64,000 nucleotides of DNA from Dehalobacter restrictus DSM 9455 (GTDB lineage: Bacteria; Bacillota; Desulfitobacteriia; Desulfitobacteriales; Syntrophobotulaceae), in the NCBI RefSeq assembly GCF_000512895.1, contig NZ_CP007033.1, positions 2,529,001-2,593,000 of the forward strand, written 5' to 3'. Below the pieces are notes generated by a model. That model saw nothing but the letters and a program-made list of their open reading frames with translations. It was not told where the DNA came from and did no database searches. Positions 37,826-46,330 of the stretch are shown here, one piece after another. Position 1 is the first letter of the stretch. Every line of letters begins with the position of its first letter. The position numbers were made by a program, and so were the translations under genes.

Positions 37826-38983
37826 ATGAATCTCACCAAAATATATTTTGATAATGCTTGTACAACTTTTCCTAAACCAGCTTCAGTTTCTGCTGCAGTA
37901 GTGCACTACATGCAGAGTATCGGTGCAAATATCAGTCGGGGTGGCTACGAAAGTGCCTATACAGCGGATGAAATTGTGATTGAAACCAGAGAACTCATTT
38001 GTGAGTTATTCAATTACCCCAACTGTAAAAACGTTATTTTCACTCCAAATATCACAACTAGTTTAAATATGATCTTAAAAGGCTTCTTGCATAATGGCGA
38101 TCATGTGCTTGTTTCAGCAATGGAACATAACGCGGTCATGCGACCTTTGATCCAGCTTCAAACTTCCGGAGTAGAATTTGATAGGATTCCCTGTACTGAG
38201 GATGGAGAGTTATTGTTCGAAGAAGTACCCAGGCTGCTCAGGCCGAACACTAAAGCGATCGTCATGACCCACGCTTCCAACGTTTGCGGGACACTTCTTC
38301 CTATTCAGAAAGTAGGCAGTTTTTGCAAAGAACAGGGGTTGGCTTTTATTATTGATAGCGCCCAGACGGCTGGAGTTATTCCAATCGATATGCAAGCAAT
38401 GGGTATTGATGTCCTCGCTTTTACCGGACACAAGGGTTTACTGGGACCGCAGGGGATCGGCGGCTTTATCACGACAGAAGCTATGTTTCCGTTAATAAAC
38501 CCCCTTATCAGCGGCGGAACGGGGAGTTTATCCCATACAGAGGAAGTACCAGGCTTCATGCCGGACCGATTTGAAGCAGGCACGATGAATCTTCCGGGAA
38601 TTTTCGGACTTCATGCAGCTTTGCGGTATCTATTGGAAACAGGCATTGATAAGATTCGAGAAAAAGAACTCGAATTGACCGCCCGTTTTTTGAAAAAGCT
38701 GAAATCATTACCGGATATTCGGATTATTGGGAGGCCGGATATAACCAATCGCACAGCGGTTGTATCCATTCAGACCACCAAACGCGATCTTGCCGAGATT
38801 TCGTTTGAGCTTGACAATCGCTATGGCGTGATGACAAGGGTAGGTTTGCATTGCGCTCCAAATGCCCATAAAACATTGAAAACTTATCCAACCGGAACTC
38901 TACGCTTCTCATTTGGGCACTATAATACCAACAAGGAAGTGGATTATTCAATTGAAGCCATTAGGAGAATTACTGATGGGTGA
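37826..38983 (+). CDS. Cysteine desulfurase-like class V aminotransferase (selenium-linked)
   Basis: 385 residues. PLP Lys in [16 protein letters not shown] (near residue 209), catalytic Cys in [14 protein letters not shown], and C-terminal [13 protein letters not shown] match the cysteine desulfurase family TIGR01977 (EF2568-like), often found in selenium-molybdenum loci. It should release sulfur or selenium from Cys/Sec. Its last codons and stop (GAT GGG TGA) lie in a fragment of tRNA-His 3'-end sequence, so the gene's end is a junction. Confidence 0.87.
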   Translation: MNLTKIYFDNACTTFPKPASVSAAVVHYMQSIGANISRGGYESAYTADEIVIETRELICELFNYPNCKNVIFTPNITTSLNMILKGFLHNGDHVLVSAMEHNAVMRPLIQLQTSGVEFDRIPCTEDGELLFEEVPRLLRPNTKAIVMTHASNVCGTLLPIQKVGSFCKEQGLAFIIDSAQTAGVIPIDMQAMGIDVLAFTGHKGLLGPQGIGGFITTEAMFPLINPLISGGTGSLSHTEEVPGFMPDRFEAGTMNLPGIFGLHAALRYLLETGIDKIREKELELTARFLKKLKSLPDIRIIGRPDITNRTAVVSIQTTKRDLAEISFELDNRYGVMTRVGLHCAPNAHKTLKTYPTGTLRFSFGHYNTNKEVDYSIEAIRRITDG

Positions 38984-39168
38984 ATGATGGGACTTGCTCC
39001 GTCGCTTCGCGGCTATCACGCCGGGGCGGGTAAATGCTTCCATAGGTCGCGTTTTCTGTTCAAGTTCCATCATTCCTAATAATAAAAGCTTTATCTTGCG
39101 ATAAAGCCCAATCTTTTTATATGGGGTGAATGATGGGACTTGAACCCACGAGTGCCGGAGCCACAATC
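38978..39168. repeat. Right copy of tRNA-His-containing direct repeat
   Basis: Matches the left copy 35660-35795 in two blocks (38986-39032 and 39084-39168). A 19-base tRNA-His 3'-end piece (GGGTGAATGATGGGACTTG, 38978-38996) begins it. An inverted tRNA piece at 39058-39075 (GTTCAAGTTCCATCATTC, one mismatch) lies in 51 bases missing from the left copy. The segment from 39122 on is the intact tRNA-His. Confidence 0.85.
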
Positions 39169-39198
39169 CGGTGCGTTAACCACTTCGCCACATCCACC
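39122..39198 (-). tRNA. tRNA-His (anticodon GTG)
   Basis: 77 bases with encoded CCA and the extra 5' G (G-1) pairing with C73. Acceptor GTGGATG/CATTCAC, T-arm GGTTCAAGTCC, anticodon loop TTGTGGC giving GTG. Confidence 0.97.
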
Positions 39199-39243
39199 AT
39201 GAATATTTTTTTGTTTTTGAGAAATACACTTTTAAATGAAAAA

Positions 39244-39320
39244 TGGTGCGCCTGGAGAGATTCGAACCCCCGACAACCTGCTTAGAAGGCAGATGCTCTA
39301 TCCGGCTGAGCTACAGGCGC
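39244..39320 (-). tRNA. tRNA-Arg (anticodon TCT)
   Basis: 77 bases with encoded CCA. Acceptor GCGCCTG/CAGGCGC, T-arm GGTTCGAATCT, anticodon loop CTTCTAA giving TCT. Confidence 0.96.
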
Positions 39321-39347
39321 ATGTTTTAATCACTGCAGCATTGATTA

Positions 39348-39424
39348 TGGTCGGGGCAGAGGGATTTGAACCCCCGGCCTCCTGCTCCCAAGGCAGGCGC
39401 GCTACCAAACTGCGCTATACCCCG
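39348..39424 (-). tRNA. tRNA-Pro (anticodon TGG)
   Basis: 77 bases with encoded CCA. Acceptor CGGGGTA, T-arm GGTTCAAATCC, anticodon loop CTTGGGA giving TGG. First tRNA of the minus-strand Pro-Arg-His group. Confidence 0.96.
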
Positions 39425-39565
39425 CCGCTTTTTGTGACAATGAATAGTATATCCCAAGAGAAAAAACTAGTCAAGAAACATTTTAATTTTATGCATTTCA
39501 AATTTCTTCAAATTTCTATTGATCTTTTTATACCTCAGATTGTCATTTTACTATCAAAATAACGA

Positions 39566-40165
39566 TCAAAATGATTTCATTAATGCTGTCAGCAATGGAA
39601 CTGCTTTTGCAAAAGCCCGGGCTCTGTGGCTGAGACAATTTTTTTCATCCAGACTAAGCTCCGCCATCGTTTTCTGGAGGTCAGGCAGGTAAAACACAGG
39701 GTCATAACCGAACCCACCGGTTCCAATTCTCTCGGTCAGTATTCTTCCTTCAACCGATCCCTCCGTCAAATATTCCTGGCCGTCAGGACAGATGATCGCC
39801 AGTGCACAGCGGAAGCGGGCAGTCCTGTTTTCCTCAGGTACGCCTTCCAGGTCTGTCAGAAGTTTTTCTATATTATGCTCATCATTTTTCGGTTCCCCGG
39901 CATAGCGTGCCGAAAAAATGCCGGGTGCTCCCGCCAGAGCATCCACTTCAAGCCCTGAATCGTCTGCCAGCGTAATCATTTTTCCCGCGGCGCAGGCAGC
40001 CCGCGCCTTAATAAAAGCATTTTCGGCAAATGTACTGCCAGACTCTTCAACCTCCTGATAATTCGGAAGATCGCTTAACGACAGAATTTCGATTTTTTCG
40101 TCGTTAAGCAATTCCTCCAGTTCCATTACTTTGCCCTTATTCATTGTCGCAAGCAAGACCTGCAT
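39566..40165 (-). CDS. rdgB: XTP/dITP diphosphatase (RdgB/HAM1)
   Basis: 199 residues. N-terminal LLATMNKGKVMELEELL and central LADDSGLEVDALAGAPGIFS with catalytic Asp residues are diagnostic; the GGFGYDPVFYLP loop follows. Removes deaminated purine nucleotides. Twenty bases downstream of rph, a common pair. Confidence 0.95.
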   Translation of the reverse strand: MQVLLATMNKGKVMELEELLNDEKIEILSLSDLPNYQEVEESGSTFAENAFIKARAACAAGKMITLADDSGLEVDALAGAPGIFSARYAGEPKNDEHNIEKLLTDLEGVPEENRTARFRCALAIICPDGQEYLTEGSVEGRILTERIGTGGFGYDPVFYLPDLQKTMAELSLDEKNCLSHRARAFAKAVPLLTALMKSF

Positions 40166-40185
40166 CCTTACAAACCTCCTTCGGA

Positions 40186-40920
40186 CTATGCTACCGGAAG
40201 CTCTTTGGCCAGCGCTTCCTTCTGCAAAGCGCTGAGTTTTTGAATACCCGATTCCCCGAGGTTTAAGAATGCATTCAGATCCTCTTGGTCAAACGGCTGA
40301 CCTTCTGCAGTACCCTGAATCTCTACAAAACGCCCCGAACCGGTCATCACAATATTCATATCGACTTCGGCTTTGGAATCCTCCTCATAGGCAAGATCGG
40401 CTACAGGTATCCCATCTACTTTGCCTACAGAAATGGCCGCAATACTGTCTATTAAAGGGTCCTGCTTAATCAATTGATTTTTGAGCAGGTAGTTTACAGC
40501 ATCAGCCAGGGCAACATAAGCACCCGTAATCGAAGCTGTCCTGGTCCCGCCGTCTGCCTGAAGGACATCACAATCCAGCCAGATGGTCCTTTCTCCAAGT
40601 CTACTCAGATCCACAATGGAACGCAGCGCCCTGCCGATCAGCCGCTGGATCTCCATTGTCCTTCCGCCCAATTTTCCCTTGGAAGCCTCACGCTGATTGC
40701 GCACGGCCGTCGCCCTCGGAAGCATAGAGTATTCCGCTGTGACCCAGCCGCTGCCGGTCCCCTTTTTAAATGGCGGTACTTTATCTTCAACAGTAGCCGT
40801 GCAAATCACCCTGGTTTTCCCGACCTCAATCAGGACGGAGCCTTCGGGAAGGTCCGTAAACTTCCTGGTAATCTTCACAGGCCGGATTTCATCGGGCTGT
40901 CTTCCGTCAAATCTTAGCAT
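40186..40920 (-). CDS. rph: Ribonuclease PH
   Basis: About 244 residues. RNase PH family: [17 protein letters not shown] at the start, STRT-like [11 protein letters not shown] segment and phosphate-binding GGTRTAS loop. Phosphorolytic 3' tRNA trimming. ATG 40920 follows AAGGAAG; the longer frame to 40968 has no ribosome site. Confidence 0.95.
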   Translation of the reverse strand: MLRFDGRQPDEIRPVKITRKFTDLPEGSVLIEVGKTRVICTATVEDKVPPFKKGTGSGWVTAEYSMLPRATAVRNQREASKGKLGGRTMEIQRLIGRALRSIVDLSRLGERTIWLDCDVLQADGGTRTASITGAYVALADAVNYLLKNQLIKQDPLIDSIAAISVGKVDGIPVADLAYEEDSKAEVDMNIVMTGSGRFVEIQGTAEGQPFDQEDLNAFLNLGESGIQKLSALQKEALAKELPVA

Positions 40921-40999
40921 ATTATCAAGCTTCCTTTCTGTTCTCAAAAAATTATTAATATTTATCAATTGTATAACCGGTTATCAAGCTCAACCGTAC

Positions 41000-41698
41000 T
41001 TATACTTTCTGATAGACGAACCGGATTCTTGCAGCGACAAGAGCGAGGATCAGTACAGCAGAGCCAAAAAGAGCCAGAATTCTGATAACCAGATCAAAGA
41101 AGAACTGCTCCGGCACCATTTGGATCAGGATATCGGTCTCCGGATCAAGCAGCCAAAGGTCATTCGTAAAAATCAGATAGTGAAAGCTGTCCCAGAACAC
41201 TTGAAAATCCCGCCAGACCGCAATCCCTACTGCCCCGAATATACAGAGAAATATGACTGCCGCGGTCAGAAAGCCGCTGGCCCAGGAACGGAAGTATTTC
41301 TTCCCGTTGCTTATCCTTAGTAAGATCAGAAACAGAAACAGGACAATCAAACCTGCGTTGCGAACCATGCGGCTGCTCAGGTACAACCTTTGAACATCTG
41401 CCATATGGACGATTTCCCGCTGATTAAACACCTGTCTTTCCTGACCGTTAATCTCTGCACGGATTTCAAGGTCATCCTTGTCCCCCTGGATATAAGCCAG
41501 CAGTTCCGTGGTCGTCACCATCAGATCTTTTTCCGGCATCCCGGTCACAGATACCGTGTCCAGTTTGTTATATTCCGACCGGAAGAAATTGAGATCAAAG
41601 ACGCATTGTTCAATCACCGTCAGCAACATGACAGCGATTAGAATCAATCCGCTGACAATTGCAAGAAACCCGTTCGCAGCCTTCCTACCTGACATCAT
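41000..41698 (-). CDS. TIGR01906/DUF1461 family integral membrane protein
   Basis: 232 residues with about five hydrophobic segments: one N-terminal, a long extracellular loop (about 40-105, containing NQREIVHMADVQRLY), then further helices. The loop and layout match the TIGR01906 family of uncharacterised Firmicutes membrane proteins. ATG at 41698 or 41695 after GGAG. Independent of rph. Confidence 0.75.
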   Translation of the reverse strand: MMSGRKAANGFLAIVSGLILIAVMLLTVIEQCVFDLNFFRSEYNKLDTVSVTGMPEKDLMVTTTELLAYIQGDKDDLEIRAEINGQERQVFNQREIVHMADVQRLYLSSRMVRNAGLIVLFLFLILLRISNGKKYFRSWASGFLTAAVIFLCIFGAVGIAVWRDFQVFWDSFHYLIFTNDLWLLDPETDILIQMVPEQFFFDLVIRILALFGSAVLILALVAARIRFVYQKV

Positions 41699-41800
41699 TT
41701 CTCCTCATATATCCTAATATCCTAATATCCTCACCAAATACATTAACCAAATATCCTATTTAAATACGTTAATCCTCACTTCGTATCTTGCCTGAATTTC

Positions 41801-42445
41801 CTACTTGTTTTTTCTGGCCAGCGCAATGCCGTCGCCAAATGGAAGTACGCTTACCTCAAATTCCGGCAGACAGGCCAAGTTCTGCAGGAAATCCCTCATA
41901 CAACCGACCATTCGATCATACTTTTGGTCAAAAACCGAACCAGGCACAACCCAGCCTCTGAATAGAACATTATCCGCCACCAGAACCCCGCCAGGGGAAA
42001 TGAGCGGTGTGATAAGATCAAGGTAATCCAGGTACTCCCCTTTGGCTGCATCTACAAATATCAAATCATATGTTTCCGTCAGTTTCGGCAGGCAGTGCAG
42101 CGCATTCTCACAGCTGAAATCAACCAAATGGGCAAGCCCGGCCTTTTTCAGATATTCTTCTGCTCTGTTGAGCCTCCCTCTGTTCATATCCAGCGTATAA
42201 ACCCTGCCTCCGGTTTCGGCTGCACCTCTGGCAAGATAAACGGTGGAATAACCGATCGCCGTACCGATCTCCAGAATACGCTTGGCATCCGTCATCTTGA
42301 CCATTAGCTCAAGGAAGTGACCGACTGCCGGTGTAACCACAGGGATTGTTTCCTCCAAGGCAACGCCTTCCATCTCTTGAAGCAGCCCTTCCCTGGCAGG
42401 AAGCAATTCTTCGAGGTACCTTTCTAGTTCAAAAGGATAGAACAA
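41801..42445 (-). CDS. SAM-dependent O-methyltransferase
   Basis: About 214 residues, class I methyltransferase related to catechol/caffeoyl-CoA OMT: LEIGTAIGYSTVYLAR (SAM-binding) and LIFVDAAKGEYLDYLD (metal Asp), PGGVLVADNVLFRGWV. Often called YrrM in Firmicutes. The best start is TTG 42445, which follows GGGGTGATGG and lies just past the fumarase beta stop. The frame to 42511 would overlap that gene. The substrate is not known. Confidence 0.8.
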   Translation of the reverse strand: MFYPFELERYLEELLPAREGLLQEMEGVALEETIPVVTPAVGHFLELMVKMTDAKRILEIGTAIGYSTVYLARGAAETGGRVYTLDMNRGRLNRAEEYLKKAGLAHLVDFSCENALHCLPKLTETYDLIFVDAAKGEYLDYLDLITPLISPGGVLVADNVLFRGWVVPGSVFDQKYDRMVGCMRDFLQNLACLPEFEVSVLPFGDGIALARKNK

Positions 42446-42449
42446 ACCA

Positions 42450-43025
42450 TCACCCCAATATTTGATATTCTTTCCTTCCTGTCTCGTAAAGATTCTGCCC
42501 GAGACTGTCAATCAGGACAATGGCAGGAAAATCTTCGATAACAAGTCTCCGGACTGCCTCCGTTCCGAGTTCCGGATAGGCAATGACCTCAGCTTCCTTG
42601 ATGCAGGAAGCCAGGAGTGCTCCCGCACCGCCGATCGCCCCAAAGTAGACTGCGCTGTTTTCCCTGATGGCCTGTATGACCTCAGGAGAACGAAGCCCTT
42701 TGCCGATCATCCCTTTTAAACCTTTGGCCAGCAGACTAGGAGAATAGGCATCCATTCTGCCACTGGTTGTCGGTCCGGCAGATCCGATAACTTTACCTGG
42801 AGAAGCCGGGGCGGGTCCCACAAAATAGATCACCTGTCCCTTAATATCAAAGGGCAGCCCCTCTCCCCGGCCCAAGGCCTCAACCATTTTCTTATGAGCC
42901 GCATCTCTTCCGGTATAGACGACTCCGCTGATCAGCACCTTTTCACCGCATCTGAGAGAAGCAGCAGTCGTATCATCCATCGGTGCCGAAATTTTCCGGG
43001 TTTCAACCGTTTTATCATTACTCAC
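42450..43025 (-). CDS. fumB: Class I fumarate hydratase, beta subunit
   Basis: 191 residues, C-terminal domain of Fe-S fumarase/tartrate dehydratase: GPTTSGRMDAYSPSLLAKG and the conserved FGAIGGAGALL region. GTG start overlaps the alpha subunit stop by 8 bases. With the alpha subunit it forms fumarase for reversible fumarate-malate conversion. Confidence 0.92.
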   Translation of the reverse strand: MSNDKTVETRKISAPMDDTTAASLRCGEKVLISGVVYTGRDAAHKKMVEALGRGEGLPFDIKGQVIYFVGPAPASPGKVIGSAGPTTSGRMDAYSPSLLAKGLKGMIGKGLRSPEVIQAIRENSAVYFGAIGGAGALLASCIKEAEVIAYPELGTEAVRRLVIEDFPAIVLIDSLGQNLYETGRKEYQILG

Positions 43026-43884
43026 AGGAAGAAACCCTCCCTTCCAAAACTACCTGACGATGTCGGGTAACATGACAATTAATATTTACAGCTGCGGGCA
43101 GCCCTGCAATATGCGTCGGAAATACCTCAATATTTACGGCCAGTGCTGTCGTCCGGCCGCCAAAACCCTGGGGGCCTATCCCTAAATGATTAATTTTGGT
43201 CAGAAGCTCCTGTTCCAGCCGGGCATATTCCTCAACCGGATTCGATTCCCCGATCGGACGAAGCAGGGCCTTTTTAGCCAAATAGGCAGCCTTTTCCATC
43301 GTGCCTCCGAGTCCAACTCCGACCACGATGGGTGGACAGGGATTAGGCCCGGCTTTATCCACCGTTTCCACAATAAAATTCTTTACTGCAGGCAAACCAT
43401 CCGAAGGCTTAAACATTTTCAAGGCACCCATGTTTTCGCTGCCAAACCCTTTCGGTGCAATCGCAATCCCAATCTTGTCCCCTGATACAATTTCATAATG
43501 AATAACCGCAGGTGTATTATCTCCGGTATTGATCCTGTTAAAAGGATCTTTGACGATAGATTTACGCAAAAAACCCTTTTCATAGCCCCTGCGTACGCCC
43601 TCATTCAAGGCTCCCGTCAAATCTCCGCCGATAATATGCAGGTCCTGGCCGACTTCTACAAACAATACCGCCATCCCGGTATCCTGACATATCGGTATAT
43701 TCTCTTTGGCTGCAATCTCCGCATTTTCCAAAAGCTGCTGAAGCACTTCTCTGCCCTGTGAGGATTCCTCAATGCCAAGAGCCTTGTTCAAAGCATCAAT
43801 AACATCCTGATTCAGAATACAGTTCGCCTCAATACACAGTCTCTCCACTGCGGAAATCACCTCGTTGACATGAATCTCTTTCAC
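43018..43884 (-). CDS. fumA: Class I fumarate hydratase, alpha subunit
   Basis: 288 residues. The Cys residues of the [4Fe-4S] cluster lie in PICQDTGMAV, NPCPPIVVGVG and the C-terminal INCHVTRH. Also TGDNTPAVIHYEIV. GTG start with GGAGG upstream. Oxygen-sensitive enzyme, fitting an anaerobe. Co-transcribed with the beta subunit and probably the methyltransferase. Confidence 0.94.
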   Translation of the reverse strand: MKEIHVNEVISAVERLCIEANCILNQDVIDALNKALGIEESSQGREVLQQLLENAEIAAKENIPICQDTGMAVLFVEVGQDLHIIGGDLTGALNEGVRRGYEKGFLRKSIVKDPFNRINTGDNTPAVIHYEIVSGDKIGIAIAPKGFGSENMGALKMFKPSDGLPAVKNFIVETVDKAGPNPCPPIVVGVGLGGTMEKAAYLAKKALLRPIGESNPVEEYARLEQELLTKINHLGIGPQGFGGRTTALAVNIEVFPTHIAGLPAAVNINCHVTRHRQVVLEGRVSSCE

Positions 43885-44046
43885 AATTTACCTCCGCTTT
43901 TTGTCCGGAACACTTTTATTCAGTATAGCGCAAATACGGGATTCAAGAAATATAACTTTTAAAAAAGGTTTGCCGTCAAAAAAAAAACATCTTTGCCAGG
44001 AAGATCTTACTTCGACAAAAATGTTCGATACCGTTGTATTCGACTT

Positions 44047-44496
44047 TTATTCTTTTCTGGAAAGCCTCTCATATTTATCGGATAAGGTTTCCAGAATGCC
44101 GATAATACGCATCCGGTCTTCCTGTTCAAAAGATTCCAGAATACTTTCAAGCCTTTCGGTCCTTGTCTCAATTACCGATTTGACCAGTTTTTCTCCCTTG
44201 GGTAAAATATTAAGCCTTACGATCCTGCGATCCCGTTTTTCCCTGATTCGCTCCACATAGCCGGCTCTTTCCAGCTTGTCAGCCAGATCCGTTGCCGTAC
44301 TGCAGGCTGAAGAAATTTCCTTGCAAAGCTCACCCATCGTAATCTGGCCCTTTTCAAAAATAATCGTTAAAACTTCAAACTGCTGACGGGAAATACCAAA
44401 CTTTTCTGCAAAATCACTCTTTTGCCTTTGGGTAGAAACGGTGAGCCTCTGAAGCAAATGGTCAAGATGACCTGCTAACTCTCTGTTCTCTAACAT
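44047..44496 (-). CDS. MarR family transcriptional regulator
   Basis: About 149 residues. Winged helix with ISRQQFEVLTIIF, MGELCKEISSACSTATDLADKLERAGYV and wing RDRRIVRLNI. ATG 44496 chosen (GGTGGGGTG upstream). Single gene. The inverted AT-rich repeat TATATATAAGTATATA just upstream is a candidate self-operator. Confidence 0.88.
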   Translation of the reverse strand: MLENRELAGHLDHLLQRLTVSTQRQKSDFAEKFGISRQQFEVLTIIFEKGQITMGELCKEISSACSTATDLADKLERAGYVERIREKRDRRIVRLNILPKGEKLVKSVIETRTERLESILESFEQEDRMRIIGILETLSDKYERLSRKE

Positions 44497-44709
44497 GCGA
44501 ACACCCCACCTCAAAAAATCAAATAGATAACCCCTATATATAAGTATATATTAGCACATATCATTTTTACAGTATTTTACCATATTCCGGAAATTAACAC
44601 TAGTAAAATTTTCATAATTCAAATATTATTGATGATTTTAACGATAGGTGTTATATAATTAATATCATAACGTATCTTGATCCTTTCAACAAATGGTAAA
44701 ATATTGAAG

Positions 44710-45366
44710 TTATTGTCCAAAAAGATTGATTCCGCTTGGGGATACTTCAGCAGTTACTTCATCATCCTGCACGGTCCCTGAGGCGTAGCCGATCAAATCA
44801 TTACGGTACCTTAAGTTCTCCAGACCGATTCCGCGATAGGTTTGAATGTCCTGCCCCTCGACCCGGATCTTCACGATTTGGGCAGTTTGAAACTGAGTCA
44901 AGGTGTTGACTAAACCATAAAGAGCAGTTTCGGCCGAGACATTGCTGTAAGGCTCAAGGAATTCCTTGCTAAGATCTACTGTGGCAATGCCGTTTTTGAT
45001 TCCAATGTCCAATAACACCGTCTGAGGGTTCACCATCGGATAAGCGCTTGATTTTCCGGCCGGCCCCAGCAGCCATTGGCTTACTGTTTCGCGAGCCAGG
45101 CTCAGTGTCTTGGGAATTGTTCGGTTCTCTTCGATTAAGACTTTTCCGTCAGCATCTGCGAAATAAAGTTTTACAGTTTGTTCCGTCTGCTGAGATTCTG
45201 TAGTCACTTCAACCGTGTCTTCCTGAGCAGTCTTATCCAGAAGTTTGCTTAAAGGAGCATTACCTCCGCCTTCCTTGATCAGATCATTCAGGATATTGCA
45301 GCCGACCAGAAGTGTAATGACTGCGATCAACAGAATGAAAGTCAGCAGCAGCCGTATTTTTCTCAT
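44710..45366 (-). CDS. GerMN-domain lipoprotein
   Basis: 218 residues. Lipobox in LLVGCN after a hydrophobic leader; the GerMN domain spans about 65-185 (VKLYFADADGKVLIEENRTI and NGIATVDLSKEFL). GerMN proteins work in spore germination or sporulation envelope steps. Divergent to the LytTR regulator. Confidence 0.83.
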   Translation of the reverse strand: MRKIRLLLTFILLIAVITLLVGCNILNDLIKEGGGNAPLSKLLDKTAQEDTVEVTTESQQTEQTVKLYFADADGKVLIEENRTIPKTLSLARETVSQWLLGPAGKSSAYPMVNPQTVLLDIGIKNGIATVDLSKEFLEPYSNVSAETALYGLVNTLTQFQTAQIVKIRVEGQDIQTYRGIGLENLRYRNDLIGYASGTVQDDEVTAEVSPSGINLFGQ

Positions 45367-45474
45367 AGGAAGTTCTCCTTTCTAAATAATAATAAAAATG
45401 TCCGCTAAAAAGAAATTTCTAAAAAGATAATATGCTTTGTCCCAAAGAAATAGAATTCAGGGAGGTCAGAAAAT

Positions 45475-46233
45475 ATGAAAATAAGAGCCTTGTTGGTTGA
45501 TGATGAATCCCCCGCCCGTAAAGAACTGCGTTATCTCTTGAAATCATTTGAAGACGTGCTAATTGTTGGGGAAGCAGAAAACGCGCTTGAAGCCATGGAA
45601 CTAATTGACAGTGTCGACTATTCCGTTATTTTTCTTGATATCAATATGCCCGGCTTAAACGGCATTGAACTTGCCAGAAAGCTTTCCCAGAGCCCGAAAC
45701 AACCGGCGGTGATTTTTACGACCGCCCATGAAGAATTTGCTTTTGATGCGTTCAGTGTTCATGCTTACGATTATCTTCTTAAGCCGATTCATCCGAAGCG
45801 GCTTGAAGAAGCCTTAAATACGGTAAGAAAGCGTAAAACGCCTGCTCCAGGTCAACCTAAAGCTGAACCGGTCAAGGAGGATATCCCTGAATTCAAACCC
45901 CTGGAAGTGATTGCTGCTGAATATAACGGGAAAACCATCCTGATTCGGCCGGAAGAAATTATATATATTTCCACAGATAAGGACAATGTTTACGTCAAAA
46001 CAGAAGCTGACTTCTACCTGACTCGTTATACGCTGCGGGATTTGGAATCCAGACTCGATCCAAAAACTTTTTTCAGAACCCACCGCTGCTATCTGGTCAA
46101 TATAAAAAAAATGAGGGAGCTTGTCCCTTACTTTAATGGTACGTATACTGTGATCGTGCAGGACAAGGACAAAAGCGAAGTCCCAGTCAGCCGCACTCAG
46201 GCCCGCCGACTCAAAGAGATCCTTGGGATATAG
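45475..46233 (+). CDS. LytTR-type response regulator
   Basis: 252 residues. Receiver domain 1-120: acidic pair in LLVDDESPARKEL, phospho-Asp in VIFLDINMPGLNG, Lys in LKPI. LytTR DNA-binding domain 150-250 (IIYISTDKDNVYV, FFRTHRCYLVNI). No histidine kinase is beside it, so the partner is elsewhere. GGGAGG precedes the ATG. LytTR regulators often control cell-wall or peptide signalling genes. Confidence 0.9.
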   Translation: MKIRALLVDDESPARKELRYLLKSFEDVLIVGEAENALEAMELIDSVDYSVIFLDINMPGLNGIELARKLSQSPKQPAVIFTTAHEEFAFDAFSVHAYDYLLKPIHPKRLEEALNTVRKRKTPAPGQPKAEPVKEDIPEFKPLEVIAAEYNGKTILIRPEEIIYISTDKDNVYVKTEADFYLTRYTLRDLESRLDPKTFFRTHRCYLVNIKKMRELVPYFNGTYTVIVQDKDKSEVPVSRTQARRLKEILGI

Positions 46234-46330
46234 TACCATGTTAACCCTAATCTTCATATATTGACAGCAACGCTTTATTGCGGAAAATTGCTGCCACTAT
46301 ATGATCATTATACGGTTAATAAAGTACTAG

